From positions 154,763 through 218,762 of the forward strand of contig JAUQPL010000003.1 in the NCBI GenBank assembly GCA_030550395.1: a DNA stretch of 64,000 nucleotides. Reading direction: 5' to 3'. This document shows, in pieces, positions 1 to 9,039 of the stretch. This stretch comes from Bacteroidota bacterium (GTDB lineage: Bacteria; Bacteroidota; Ignavibacteria; Kapaibacteriales; HRBIN21). The first letter of the stretch is position 1. The number at the start of each line of letters is the position of its first letter. A program made the position numbers and the translations under genes. The notes under the pieces are model-generated. The model was not told where the DNA came from and made no database searches. It saw only the letters and a program-made list of their open reading frames with translations.

Positions 1-2
1 TC

Positions 3-980
3 TTCGTGGTCACGGTGGATACGGAATGCGATAAGGGGTTGAACTGGCGGACGCAGCGTCCGATCCGGTGCTGGAATGTGATTGAGGACACGCCGCGTCG
101 GTTCCATTCAGCGATTCTGCAGTTGGGCATTGCGCCGACGTACTTGCTCAGTGCTGAGGTTATTCGGGATGAGGAGGCAGCGGCCGTATTGCAGGCACTG
201 CCTGGGCGTCCGGAGTTTGGAACGCATCTGCATGGGGAGTATGTGGAGCCCGAGCCGCGCTGGGATGCCGAAGGCACATATACGATGCAGTGCGAGTACT
301 CGGCAGAGCTGGAGCGAGCGAAGCTGCAGCGTCTGACGGAATTATTCCGGGAGCGTTTTGGTCGGGCACCGCTGAGTTTCCGGGCAGGGCGCTATGGTAT
401 CAGTGGGCGGACTATCCCGATGCTGGAGGCTTTGGGGTATCGGGTTGATAGCAGTGTGACTCCATACAAATGGTGGGCACCGTCCGTGCGCTTTACCACG
501 GCACCGCCGTTTCCGTACTATCCTTCGCCCCATGATGTGAATGAGCCCCTGGAGAGCGGTGCCATTGTGGAAATCCCCGTTGGTGTCTTGCCGGGTCTGT
601 TTGGGAGACTTCCCCGTCGGTGGAGACAACGCTTTAACCCGTACCATCCGGTGATGGCGTGGATACTGCGCCGTTGGAATCGCTCCGTCTACGATATTCG
701 CCCCCGTCTGTTCTATGCAGCTTTCACCCCCCTGCGAGAGCTCCTGTTGACGGTAGAGTGGTATTCCCATCTGGCGGAGAAGAGGGAGCGGGATATTGCT
801 CTGGTCATGACGTGCCATAGTTGTGAGTTCCGTCCTGGGGCGAATCCCTACTTCCACACAGAGGCGCAGTGCCAGCGATTTGTGGATACGATGTGTCGTG
901 TTGCTGAGTATGCGTTGCGGCGGGGCTTTGTGGCGGCAACTTTGGCGGATGTGGCTGCACAGATCCGCATACGCAAATGA
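3..980 (+). CDS. Polysaccharide deacetylase-family protein (5' end cut by window)
   Basis: The protein resembles NodB-type carbohydrate esterase family 4 proteins of the WalW kind, which remove acetyl groups from cell-envelope or exopolysaccharides. Near the N-terminus VTVDTECDKG supplies the acidic residues of motif 1. GTHLHGEY (about residue 75) gives the histidine pair of motif 2, and SFRAGRYG (about residue 130) fits motif 3. The frame is open to the window edge: codon 3-5 reads Phe before the GTG at 6, so a few N-terminal residues are probably missing. The stop overlaps the start of the downstream TonB-dependent receptor (ATGA at 977-980), implying co-translation. No signal peptide is visible in what remains. 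The family assignment is fairly secure; the substrate is unknown. Confidence 0.8.
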   Translation, partial: FVVTVDTECDKGLNWRTQRPIRCWNVIEDTPRRFHSAILQLGIAPTYLLSAEVIRDEEAAAVLQALPGRPEFGTHLHGEYVEPEPRWDAEGTYTMQCEYSAELERAKLQRLTELFRERFGRAPLSFRAGRYGISGRTIPMLEALGYRVDSSVTPYKWWAPSVRFTTAPPFPYYPSPHDVNEPLESGAIVEIPVGVLPGLFGRLPRRWRQRFNPYHPVMAWILRRWNRSVYDIRPRLFYAAFTPLRELLLTVEWYSHLAEKRERDIALVMTCHSCEFRPGANPYFHTEAQCQRFVDTMCRVAEYALRRGFVAATLADVAAQIRIRK

Positions 981-2935
981 GGTGCTGGTGGGTTATTGCG
1001 GTGGGAATAGGGGCAGTATCGGGCAGGTCCTTTGCGGCATCACGGGACTCCCTCCAACTGGATACACTGCGGTTTGTGTTTCCGCCAGTTCAGGTCCAAG
1101 CTCCATCGGTTCCGGAGGAGCAGGGGGGATTTGTGTCCGTGTGGAGGATTGAGGCTCGGGAGTTAGCACGTTCCCTCTTTTGGCAGGGGGCGGACGTGCT
1201 GTGGGGGATGCCCGGAGTTTTCGTCCGTGATTACGGAGGAGTTGCAGGAATGAAGACCGTTTCTGTCCGCGGCTTGGGGGCGGCGCAAACCCTTATTCTC
1301 TGGGAGGGTGTTCGGCTCAATACGGCTGTGCATGGGGTCTACGATGTCGGCAACCTTCCCCTGGCATTTGTGGAATCTGTGGAATTAGCTCTCGGGGGAG
1401 GGTCGGCAATGTTGGGTGCGTATGCGGGTTCGGGGGTCTTGTTCCTGCGTTCGCTTCCGCGGGAGGCATTTCCGTTTCTGCGGACGACGGTAGGGCTGGG
1501 TTCCTTTGGGCAACGGCGGGCAGCCGTCATTGGGCATGTTTCGGGGCAGGCGGTGGCGGTGCGGCTTGGGTTGAATTACCTCTCTGCCCGCGATGATTAT
1601 CCATTTCTGGCTCGGCAGTTTGGGGAGCTGCGGAAGGAGCGCCGACAGAATGCCGACCGGGTGATGTTGTCGGCGATGTGCGCCCTCGGCTATGAAGGCT
1701 CGCAGGTTCAGGTCTGGGGACAATTGCTCGGGTACCGGAGTCACCGGGGGGTACCAGGGCCGGTGGTTCAAGGACGCGTTGAGTTTGCTCATGCCCGGTT
1801 GGAGGAAGAGGAATGGCTTGGACTTCTGCGGTTCCTTGTTCCTGTTCATGGGTTAGAATGGTCGATGGCGGCTCGTCGTTTGTGGCTGTTTTATCGCGAT
1901 CCCGATGCGCGAGCGTGGGGAGAACGTGGGGCGCACGATGATGCTACAACGTGGGAGGCCAGCTCTACCATCCGCTGGAGTGGGAAATGGGGCAGGTGGT
2001 TGCGGGGGGGAGTTTGGGGGGAGATGCGGTGGGAGCAAGTAGTGGGGACCCTTTTGCGTCCTCAGGGACGGGAAGCTGCGCAGCGGGGCAGTGCTGCCCT
2101 AAGTGTGTGGGGGCATACAGAAGTGGGCTGGGGGGAACTTTGGGTCGGGCTCCGTGGGGAAACAAATCAGCACTATGCACCGGCGCTTTCTCCAACGCTA
2201 GGCATCCGGGGAAGCTTCGCAGGGGTGCAACTCCAGCTCCAGTGGGGCTGGAACTTCCGTCCCCCCAGCTTTGCTGAGTTGTATTACTTCAACTTCGGCT
2301 CGCCGGACTTGCGTCCAGAGCGGACCAGTTCCTGGAATCTCGGGTTGGAGTGGGGCCTACAGGGGAAAGTGTTGCTGCGGGGCAATCTGTTTTCCCTGTG
2401 GGTTCGGGATCAAATTGTGGCGGTACCTCGGAGTCCGGTCATGTGGAGTGCACGCAACATTGGGCGTGTGTGGAGCCGGGGGATGGAGATCGGTGGGGAG
2501 TATGCTCCGATGTCCTGGATACGCCTGTTTGCCCAAGTGACGTACCAGTGGGTTACCGACCAGACGGGGAATCCATACACGACTGGGCGGCAGTTGCCAT
2601 ATGTTCCGCAGCTTTTGGCTTCAGGGAGCCTCCTTGCGCGCTTTGCGCAAGTGGAAGGAGAGTTCCGCTTTACTGCCATGGGTGAGCGATGGAGCCTTCC
2701 GGATCAGTCCTCCGAAAGCCGCTTGTCCCCTTATGTCCTTGCAGATTGTGCACTCAGCTATCACGTGCTGACGGGGCGAAAGGTCCGGGGTGAGGTGCGG
2801 ATTGCTCTGCGCAATGCTTTTGACGTTGCCTATGAACTCATCCGTAATTACCCGCTGCCTGGGCGTTCGTTCCGGGCAGAAGTTATGCTGCAATGGCAGC
2901 CTCAAGGGGACGTAAGTTCCCATGCACGCCACTGA
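977..2935 (+). CDS. TonB-dependent outer membrane receptor, BtuB-like
   Basis: This 652-residue protein is probably an outer membrane gated channel for a scarce ligand such as a cobalamin, siderophore or oligosaccharide. Residues 1-22 look like a signal peptide. A plug domain follows at about residues 50-160, with the typical phrases GVFVRDYGG, VSVRGLGAAQTLILWEGV and VESVELALGG. The remainder is rich in alternating aromatic strands, as in a 22-strand barrel, including NFRPPSFAELYYF and a final strand near RSFRAEVMLQW. About ten extra residues after that strand lie in sequence shared with the convergent gene, whose stop is at 2902. No obvious TonB box is seen. The ligand cannot be read from the sequence. 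Confidence 0.85.
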   Translation: MRCWWVIAVGIGAVSGRSFAASRDSLQLDTLRFVFPPVQVQAPSVPEEQGGFVSVWRIEARELARSLFWQGADVLWGMPGVFVRDYGGVAGMKTVSVRGLGAAQTLILWEGVRLNTAVHGVYDVGNLPLAFVESVELALGGGSAMLGAYAGSGVLFLRSLPREAFPFLRTTVGLGSFGQRRAAVIGHVSGQAVAVRLGLNYLSARDDYPFLARQFGELRKERRQNADRVMLSAMCALGYEGSQVQVWGQLLGYRSHRGVPGPVVQGRVEFAHARLEEEEWLGLLRFLVPVHGLEWSMAARRLWLFYRDPDARAWGERGAHDDATTWEASSTIRWSGKWGRWLRGGVWGEMRWEQVVGTLLRPQGREAAQRGSAALSVWGHTEVGWGELWVGLRGETNQHYAPALSPTLGIRGSFAGVQLQLQWGWNFRPPSFAELYYFNFGSPDLRPERTSSWNLGLEWGLQGKVLLRGNLFSLWVRDQIVAVPRSPVMWSARNIGRVWSRGMEIGGEYAPMSWIRLFAQVTYQWVTDQTGNPYTTGRQLPYVPQLLASGSLLARFAQVEGEFRFTAMGERWSLPDQSSESRLSPYVLADCALSYHVLTGRKVRGEVRIALRNAFDVAYELIRNYPLPGRSFRAEVMLQWQPQGDVSSHARH

Positions 2936-5097
2936 AGGCGTGCTGTCCGTGGAGGATCGCCGTTGAGTTGCAGAGGGAAGAAAGAAGGGGGTGCCTGGAA
3001 GAGGGTTTGGCTGCCGAAGGTGAGGAAGGTTCCGTATGTTAGACCAGCGGTGAGTCCATCCGAGGTTTGTCGCACGAAAGCGAAATCGGCATCGGAGGAA
3101 AGGGAATCAAGAACGAGAGTCCGCAGGGTGCTCTCATATTGTGGTCGGCGTCCATCCCCTATGCTCCCTGCCAGTACGTCCCATTGGACTACGATGTTCC
3201 AGAGGGTATCGCCGTAGGACAGCTGGAGGCCGAGTCCGGTGGGCATAGAGTTCAAAGTGGCGCGGGGAGGGTGGGGGAGCGTATGACGGGGGACGGGGAT
3301 GAGATAGGATACGATAGCGGTGCGCTCTCCCGCTCGGTACCATCCTGTTTGCCAACGGGCGTAAGCAATGGCAGGGTGTCCGTGGCGTCGGCTTGGGAAC
3401 AAGGTATCTCGGACTTTGTTGCCTGTTACGTCCCAGATACCTAAGGCCCAGGTTGTGTCCCCGAGGAGGCCTGCCGCGCTCTTCGTTGCGAGTATACAGC
3501 CTGCCTTGTCAGCGTGCAGAGCTTCATCTCCGTGCCAGAGTTGGACGAGTGTGAAGGGTCCATCTCGCAGAAACTGGACAAGGTCGGCAATCAGTAATTG
3601 GATGGGATGCCCTCGGATGGCGATGAGGATTCGTTCCCAAATGTATCCTCGGGAGAAATCGGTGAGGCGGAGGCGGGCATAGGTGAGGGGGGAGAAGTCC
3701 CAGGCGTCAATTTTCGTAGTCTGTACGGGTTGATGGCTTCCGGCATGGCGGAGGAAGTCCCAGAGGGATTGTCCGCTACTTGGCCGCCCTGGTTGAACGA
3801 CGAGCCGATTGTGGAAGTACTCCGCTCGATATGCGCCATTGGGTCCGGAGGGGATACCCTCTCGGTAGCCCGGCGGGCTAAGCAGGAGGCAGCTTTGGTC
3901 GATGAACCATATGAGTGCCAGTTCGTCTGACTGCCCATGGGAGCCCTTTTCTTCTTCGATGGGCAGGGATTGGTGTAGGAATGCCTGGGCGCGCCATCCG
4001 TAGGTTGGGGCATCGCGGTAGTTCAGGAGCAAGTACGTTGCTGAAGAGTCCCATCCGCTTCGGAGGATGAGTTTCTTGATGACGGCATCCTCGCTACACC
4101 ATAGAGATGGTGCCGGTGGGGGAAGGGGGGGCAGTGTAGTATCTGCCCAACGGGCGGCATCGCAGAGGATGAGGGCCCGATAGGCAGGAAGGGGTTTCAG
4201 TGGGACAAGCCATCGTTGAGTCAACTGAGCGGCTGCCCAGCGGTATGCGGGATTGCGGTAGCGTGCGGCTGCCCACTCAAAGATGGCGGCAAACTCAGCG
4301 GCGTTCTCCCCAGCTGTCCGGGTATCCCCGAAAGGAGCAACGGCGCTGAAGGGTGTCATCAACTGCAGAGCAGCCTCGATGTAGAAAGGTAGCGAAGGGA
4401 GCTGCCAAAGGCTGGAATCAGCATATTCGCCCAGCAGGAGCAGAGCATATAGCCAGATACCCCAGTATAGCTGGGCATCTTCCAAAAGCCAGCTTGTGCG
4501 GCTTTCGGCAATGAGGGTTTGGGCAAGACTTCGCCACTGGGGTGCCTGTGGGGCAGAGGGGCAGGCGTGGGCGGAGAGCGCAAGCCCAAGGGCGCGCAGG
4601 ATGGAGCGGTTGATTGCTCCCCACTCCAGGAAGTGGAGCATGGAGTTAGTGCTAGCGGTGATGAGCTGTTGCAGATACGCTTGCTGGGTGGGTGAGAGCG
4701 CAGGGCGGATGCGCAGGTAGGCACGGCAAAAGATCGGAAGGGCGAAGAAATCCGGAACTGGGGGAACGCCCTGGGCGTACGACGGAAGCCGCCTCCGAAG
4801 AGCTTCGGGGTAGAGCTGACGGAGGGTGTCATAGAGTGCTAGCCAGCGAAAGGCGGTCCATGCGTAGGTGGGAGCTGCTGTAGCTTCGTACAACGCTGCT
4901 GCTATGCCGGCAACGGCTGCTGGTTCTATCGGAGGGGCGAATTCCTGCCCTTCGCTGAAATACTGGCGCCAACGAGCGAGCTGCTCAGGAAGCTGCCGAA
5001 GAGCTGCTTCGTAGCTTTCCTGGACAAGTTGGCGGTATGGCAGAGCGGAAGCGCAGAGGCTGACGGCGCTTATGAGCCCAACGAGGAAAGAGCCCAT
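2902..5097 (-). CDS. Heparinase II/III-like secreted protein
   Basis: The frame is open up to 5454, but the N-terminal 119 codons lie inside the symporter gene. I choose the ATG at 5097, which gives 731 residues and a signal-peptide-like start (MGSFLVGLISAVSLCASA) overlapping the symporter stop by 28 bp. The first ~350 residues look alpha-helical, as in an alpha/alpha toroid. The second half is beta-rich and contains HGQSDELALIWF (about residue 385) and AEYFHNRLVV, resembling the C-terminal sheet domain of heparinase II/III polysaccharide lyases. If so, it would cleave a uronic-acid polymer in the periplasm. The neighbouring sodium symporter would suit uptake of a product, but that is inference. 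The 3' end overlaps the convergent receptor gene by 34 bp. Confidence 0.55.
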   Translation of the reverse strand: MGSFLVGLISAVSLCASALPYRQLVQESYEAALRQLPEQLARWRQYFSEGQEFAPPIEPAAVAGIAAALYEATAAPTYAWTAFRWLALYDTLRQLYPEALRRRLPSYAQGVPPVPDFFALPIFCRAYLRIRPALSPTQQAYLQQLITASTNSMLHFLEWGAINRSILRALGLALSAHACPSAPQAPQWRSLAQTLIAESRTSWLLEDAQLYWGIWLYALLLLGEYADSSLWQLPSLPFYIEAALQLMTPFSAVAPFGDTRTAGENAAEFAAIFEWAAARYRNPAYRWAAAQLTQRWLVPLKPLPAYRALILCDAARWADTTLPPLPPPAPSLWCSEDAVIKKLILRSGWDSSATYLLLNYRDAPTYGWRAQAFLHQSLPIEEEKGSHGQSDELALIWFIDQSCLLLSPPGYREGIPSGPNGAYRAEYFHNRLVVQPGRPSSGQSLWDFLRHAGSHQPVQTTKIDAWDFSPLTYARLRLTDFSRGYIWERILIAIRGHPIQLLIADLVQFLRDGPFTLVQLWHGDEALHADKAGCILATKSAAGLLGDTTWALGIWDVTGNKVRDTLFPSRRHGHPAIAYARWQTGWYRAGERTAIVSYLIPVPRHTLPHPPRATLNSMPTGLGLQLSYGDTLWNIVVQWDVLAGSIGDGRRPQYESTLRTLVLDSLSSDADFAFVRQTSDGLTAGLTYGTFLTFGSQTLFQAPPSFFPLQLNGDPPRTARLQWRAWELTSP

Positions 5098-7175
5098 AGC
5101 GCTGCCAAGAAGAGCCCAACTATAAGCCATGAGCCACCAAAGCCGAGGATGTCTTCCCATGAGGGCTTTCCAATCTCCCACGTAGAATCCGGAAAGAGTT
5201 TCTGCGCTTTGCACCATTGCGGATTCCGCAGAGCTTCTTCTAATGCTTGGCGGTCGGCTTCGGGAGTCGGCTGAACGGACACGTGGAGGCGGCAGAAAAA
5301 GCGCTGGAGACGCTCTGTTGGCTCCGGGCGAGTCACCAAGCTCAGTCCAAACAGGAGCAGGAAGGGGAAGAGAGCATCGAAGGCAAAACGAGCGGTGTTC
5401 AGATCGGCCTTTGTCCATTTCCGCAGGTCTATCCCCAGCCACGATAGAACCCATAGCTCAGCATGGAAGCGTCCCAGTCCAAGGCGCCGGGAGGTGGGAT
5501 CTTCGGGGTGCTCTCGGATCACTGTTTCAAAGAAGACCCCCGTCGGCGGGATGAGCACGGTACGCTGGATCGGCTCCCCGACAGAGCGCGCTCGACCTTG
5601 ACGCACGTCCTCTTCTGTTGCTGCAACGCGAATCGCTTCTGTCCGTGCTTCGGTCTCTACTGTCAGTGCCGGGTGTGAACGGGTCCAGGGCAGGATAGGA
5701 AAGAGGTGGGGGATGCCGACGTAGAGGAGGAGGCAGATGAGTACGTGGAGGATGACGGCTTTCCGTGTCAGGCGCCGCCAAAGAAAACCCAACCAAATGG
5801 GGGCACCGAAGATTGCCGGCAGCGTGATGAAGTACTTGAACAAGTCCAGCACATTATTGACCCCAATTGCCACAGCGGCAGAGCCGAAGAGGGTAAAGGC
5901 AACGGTCAGGCGTCCTACGAAGACATAGTGACGTTCTGGATATCCAGGACGGAGCGGCATGTAGAGATGTCGCACGAACAAAGCAGCGTAGGTCAGCGAG
6001 TTTGTGTCCATTGTGGACATATTCGCCGCAGTCATGCCAATCAGCATCACGCCAAGCATTCCTGGTCCGAGAAATTCGCGGGCTAAGCTTCCCCAGAGCA
6101 ATTCCGGATCATGCAGGCGTCCAGCGAAGAGGGCTGCTCCAATCAGTCCTACGAATGCCCACAGAAGCATGACAAGGCGTTTGGCGAACATGCCTCCCAG
6201 AAGCCCTATTTGAGCAGGGCGCTCGCTGCGGGCAGAACCAGCGATGGAGACAAGAGGCGCTGCGGCAATAATGGAGACCAGATTCGCCAAGGACATCGCT
6301 ATAACGGTCATGGTGCCGTAGTCAGTTACCGTTGGGTCTCCGAACACCGAGAAGAAATGCTCGGGGAGGCGTCGCCGAAGTTCGCTCACGCTGCCGATAG
6401 CTGCTAACCCCCTTGGAAGCAGTAAGCACGAGAAGATCAGGATGAGGAGCCCTTGGAGCACGTTCGTCCAGGCAGCAGCGGCAAAGCCCCCCATGAGTGT
6501 GTAGAGGGTTACAACAGCGGCAAAGAGGAGGTAGATGGTGACAGGTTCGACGAAAGAAATCACGCCGCGGAGTTCGCCCCGCTTTGCCCTCTCGTGGAGT
6601 TCCTCCAACCGTTGGCGCTCCGGCTGAGACAGCTCCTCCGGTGCCCGAGCTTGTAGGCGTTGGTATTCAGCGAAGAGTTCAACCCGATGGCGCTCTTCCG
6701 CTGTATATGCTTCCGGAGGTTTGACCAGGAGGGCTGCCGTAGTCTTTCCTAAGATGACGAAGCTTACCGCCCCGCCGATAATAGCCATGAGCAGGGTGAA
6801 TCCAGCATAGAGGCTTGCCAGCAATTGGCTCCCGAAGCGCTCTACGAAGAAGTCACTCAGTGTCACAATCCGAGCCCGACGGTACAGCTTGGCGATGAAC
6901 CAGTAAAAGGGTGTCAGAAAGAGCACCAGGTACTGAATCCACATGCCTCCTAACCCTTGCCGGAAGACTTCTCGGCTGATGGCGACAGCCTGATCGGCAT
7001 TTGTAGCGTTCCCGAAGCTGAGGAAGAACTGGACTACTGTGCGCAGCCGACGCCCTGCGAGGAAGAATTCTTCCTGGTTCCGTTGCAATTTCCGAAAGCG
7101 GTAACCAAGCCAGAACAAAAGGGCCAGATAGCCTATGATGACAGCTCCATCCAGCCAATGGAGTCCCCAGAGCAT
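5070..7175 (-). CDS. Sodium:solute symporter (SSS family), long form
   Basis: This is an inner membrane sodium-coupled transporter of 701 residues. TM segments recur from residue 10 (AVIIGYLALLFWLGYRF) through the LeuT-fold core, with SSS signatures such as EFFLAGRRL (about residues 36-44), FGNATNADQA (54-63) and TAANMSTMDTNS. Two features make it longer than the usual 480-550 residues. One is a charged, probably helical insert at about residues 152-208, between two TM helices. The other is a C-terminal extension with a soluble loop and two more TM helices. Long forms are known in several phyla. The ATG at 7175 lies 3 bp after the rsgA stop. The substrate is unknown; a sugar or nucleoside is typical. 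Confidence 0.85.
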   Translation of the reverse strand: MLWGLHWLDGAVIIGYLALLFWLGYRFRKLQRNQEEFFLAGRRLRTVVQFFLSFGNATNADQAVAISREVFRQGLGGMWIQYLVLFLTPFYWFIAKLYRRARIVTLSDFFVERFGSQLLASLYAGFTLLMAIIGGAVSFVILGKTTAALLVKPPEAYTAEERHRVELFAEYQRLQARAPEELSQPERQRLEELHERAKRGELRGVISFVEPVTIYLLFAAVVTLYTLMGGFAAAAWTNVLQGLLILIFSCLLLPRGLAAIGSVSELRRRLPEHFFSVFGDPTVTDYGTMTVIAMSLANLVSIIAAAPLVSIAGSARSERPAQIGLLGGMFAKRLVMLLWAFVGLIGAALFAGRLHDPELLWGSLAREFLGPGMLGVMLIGMTAANMSTMDTNSLTYAALFVRHLYMPLRPGYPERHYVFVGRLTVAFTLFGSAAVAIGVNNVLDLFKYFITLPAIFGAPIWLGFLWRRLTRKAVILHVLICLLLYVGIPHLFPILPWTRSHPALTVETEARTEAIRVAATEEDVRQGRARSVGEPIQRTVLIPPTGVFFETVIREHPEDPTSRRLGLGRFHAELWVLSWLGIDLRKWTKADLNTARFAFDALFPFLLLFGLSLVTRPEPTERLQRFFCRLHVSVQPTPEADRQALEEALRNPQWCKAQKLFPDSTWEIGKPSWEDILGFGGSWLIVGLFLAALWALSSLGS

Positions 7176-7178
7176 CTT

Positions 7179-8282
7179 CTACCGGCGGTGTTTCCATTGG
7201 TACCGGTACTTCGGTAGGCTCTGCCAAAGGCGGCAGTAGTGGTCGTACCGCAATGAGTCTATGTTCCCCTGCTCCACGGCACTGCGGACGGCACACCCTG
7301 GCTCATGAATGTGACTGCAGGGTTGGTAGAGGCATTCTTTAGCCCATGGTTGGAAGTCGGGGAAGAAATCCTCCAACTCGTCGCGGGTGATGTTCCAGAA
7401 AAACAGTTCCCGAATGCCAGGGGTGTCGACGATGTAACCCCCTTCCGGAAGACGAAACATCCGAGCCATTGTAGTCACGTGACGTCCTTGCCTTAACTTG
7501 GGACTGATGGGACCGACCCGCTGTAGCTCTCTACCCAAGAGAAGGTTGGCCAGGGTAGACTTCCCAACTCCGGATGGGCCGGAGAGAATGGAAATCTTTC
7601 CCTGAAGGACCGCCCGAAGGGAATCGATACCCTCGCCGGTAAGGGCGCTACAGAGGAGAAGCGGAACGTGCAGCACGTCGGTGTATACACGGAGCTCTTC
7701 CCGAATCTGTTGGGGGCAGCCAAGATCAATCTTGTTCAGGCAAATCAGCGCCTGTAACCCACCGAGCTCCGCAGCGATAAGGTACCGGTCAATCAGGAAG
7801 CGATCGTAGCGCGGCTCAGCGGCGGCTTGCAGAATAACCAATTGGTCTGCGTTGCTGACAAGAACTTGTTCCTTTCCTTCTCCTCGTCGGTAGCGAGTAA
7901 GCTTTGTGTGCCGTCGGAGGATTTGCACAATGACACCCTGTGGATAGCCGCTGGGAGCCCGTTCTTTGGTCCGCACGAAGCTTACTAAGTCTCCCACAGC
8001 TACAACATGGGAGCTATCCGGTTCTTCGCTAACGACCGTGCCGGCAACGGTGCATTCCAACAGTTCTTCAGGATTCTCCTCCGGCTCTACAATCCAATGG
8101 CGCCCAGTTCCTTCCAATATGCGCCCCCGGTAGAGTTCTTGGTCAGCCAGAGGCTTTTGCTTCACAAACTTGATAGAGGGTAATACAGGCTTCGGCGCGT
8201 CGGTAGGCTCCTCATGCTCACCCCATAGTTCTTCGGGGGCGGGACGTCCCATTTCAGAAAGCGGGGAGGAAGCGCAAGACAT
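7179..8282 (-). CDS. rsgA: Ribosome small subunit-dependent GTPase RsgA
   Basis: This is a circularly permuted GTPase that helps mature the 30S subunit. The order of motifs is diagnostic. An OB-fold comes first (TVVSEEPDSSHVVAVGDLV), then G4 (LICLNKIDL), G1 (GPSGVGKSTLANLL), G3 (DTPGIREL) and a C-terminal zinc knuckle with Cys/Cys-x-His/Cys in ECLYQPCSHIHEPGC. At 367 residues it is slightly long because of an acidic N-terminal extension of about 45 residues. The ATG at 8282 overlaps the lysE-like gene by 29 bp. An alternative ATG at 8252 would start just after that gene's stop, and I cannot decide between them. The symporter gene follows 3 bp downstream. Confidence 0.93.
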   Translation of the reverse strand: MSCASSPLSEMGRPAPEELWGEHEEPTDAPKPVLPSIKFVKQKPLADQELYRGRILEGTGRHWIVEPEENPEELLECTVAGTVVSEEPDSSHVVAVGDLVSFVRTKERAPSGYPQGVIVQILRRHTKLTRYRRGEGKEQVLVSNADQLVILQAAAEPRYDRFLIDRYLIAAELGGLQALICLNKIDLGCPQQIREELRVYTDVLHVPLLLCSALTGEGIDSLRAVLQGKISILSGPSGVGKSTLANLLLGRELQRVGPISPKLRQGRHVTTMARMFRLPEGGYIVDTPGIRELFFWNITRDELEDFFPDFQPWAKECLYQPCSHIHEPGCAVRSAVEQGNIDSLRYDHYCRLWQSLPKYRYQWKHRR

Positions 8283-8982
8283 CGTGCCACCGTATAGCAG
8301 TCAGGATGCGCATACCCAAGACTGCTCCAACCCCAATGAAAGCAACCCCCACGACTCGCCGCAATCGTTCCATAGCTTCTCCACTGAAGTAACGCCGGAA
8401 ACGGTGAATCCCATGGGATACCAGCGCAAGCCAGCTAAAATTCCCCGCTCCAAAGCCGATAGCGAAAGCCGTAAGGCTGTACCACTGTCCTGCAGGGACG
8501 ACACCGAACTCATGCACTGCTACAGCCAAGTATGCCAGTGAGGAAGGGAAAGTAGGATTTGCCAGATTGGTCAATGCCATTCCTATCCCTACGAAAAAGT
8601 GCCCTCGGCGCAGCAGGGGTTCCACAAATGGCAGAGAGGTGGTGGTAGCACTCCTGCGAGGTGTCAGGGAATCGTGACGTCGCAACTGGAGGACCCCATA
8701 TCCGATGAGAATGCCAACGCAGCCGAACTGGATAAGCACCGAGAGAAGTGGGTGCACATTGAGAAAGCTCATGAGCGTACTCAGAAAGCCAGTAGCCAGC
8801 AGCGCTACAAGACAGAGCATGGTGTCAACGAGAGCGGCTCCGAGTGCAACGAAAAAACCTGCCCGCTGTCCCTGAGCCAGGCTGCTACGAACTACACTGA
8901 GCGAAACCGGACCGATGGCAGGTAGAGCAAACAGAAATCCAATGCCCGCTCCCATTAGACCGGCAACCACTGCTTCAACCAT
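8254..8982 (-). CDS. LysE/RhtB-family amino acid exporter
   Basis: This 242-residue polytopic inner membrane protein belongs to the LysE translocator superfamily, which exports amino acids or other small metabolites. The N-terminal helix carries the family phrase FALPAIGPVSLSVVRSSLAQG (about residues 18-38; PxGP-like), followed by GFFVALGAALVDTMLC. Five to six hydrophobic segments follow. It starts at an ATG 17 bp after a perfect inverted repeat (8999-9022) that separates it from the DUF4397 gene. Its 3' end overlaps rsgA. The cargo is unknown. Confidence 0.8.
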   Translation of the reverse strand: MVEAVVAGLMGAGIGFLFALPAIGPVSLSVVRSSLAQGQRAGFFVALGAALVDTMLCLVALLATGFLSTLMSFLNVHPLLSVLIQFGCVGILIGYGVLQLRRHDSLTPRRSATTTSLPFVEPLLRRGHFFVGIGMALTNLANPTFPSSLAYLAVAVHEFGVVPAGQWYSLTAFAIGFGAGNFSWLALVSHGIHRFRRYFSGEAMERLRRVVGVAFIGVGAVLGMRILTAIRWHDVLRFLPAF

Positions 8983-8998
8983 GTTCTTTCATCTTGCC

Positions 8999-9022
8999 AG
9001 TGGCACAACCTCAGGTGCCACT
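8999..9022. repeat. Perfect 8-bp inverted repeat with 8-nt loop
   Basis: AGTGGCAC at 8999-9006 and GTGCCACT at 9015-9022 are perfectly complementary around an 8-nt loop. They lie between the stop of the DUF4397 gene (9040) and the ATG of the LysE-family gene (8982), both on the minus strand. No T-tract follows in either direction, so it is not a classical intrinsic terminator. An operator, an attenuating hairpin, or a hairpin protecting the 3' end of the upstream message all remain possible. Confidence 0.5.
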
Positions 9023-9039
9023 TCCTCTCTGCTGCCGGC

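Noticed and set aside
5098..5454. Long N-terminal extension of the heparinase-like frame
   Set aside because: It is antiparallel-free but fully inside the symporter gene on the same strand in another frame, Arg/Pro/Ser-rich, and precedes a good signal-peptide start at 5097.
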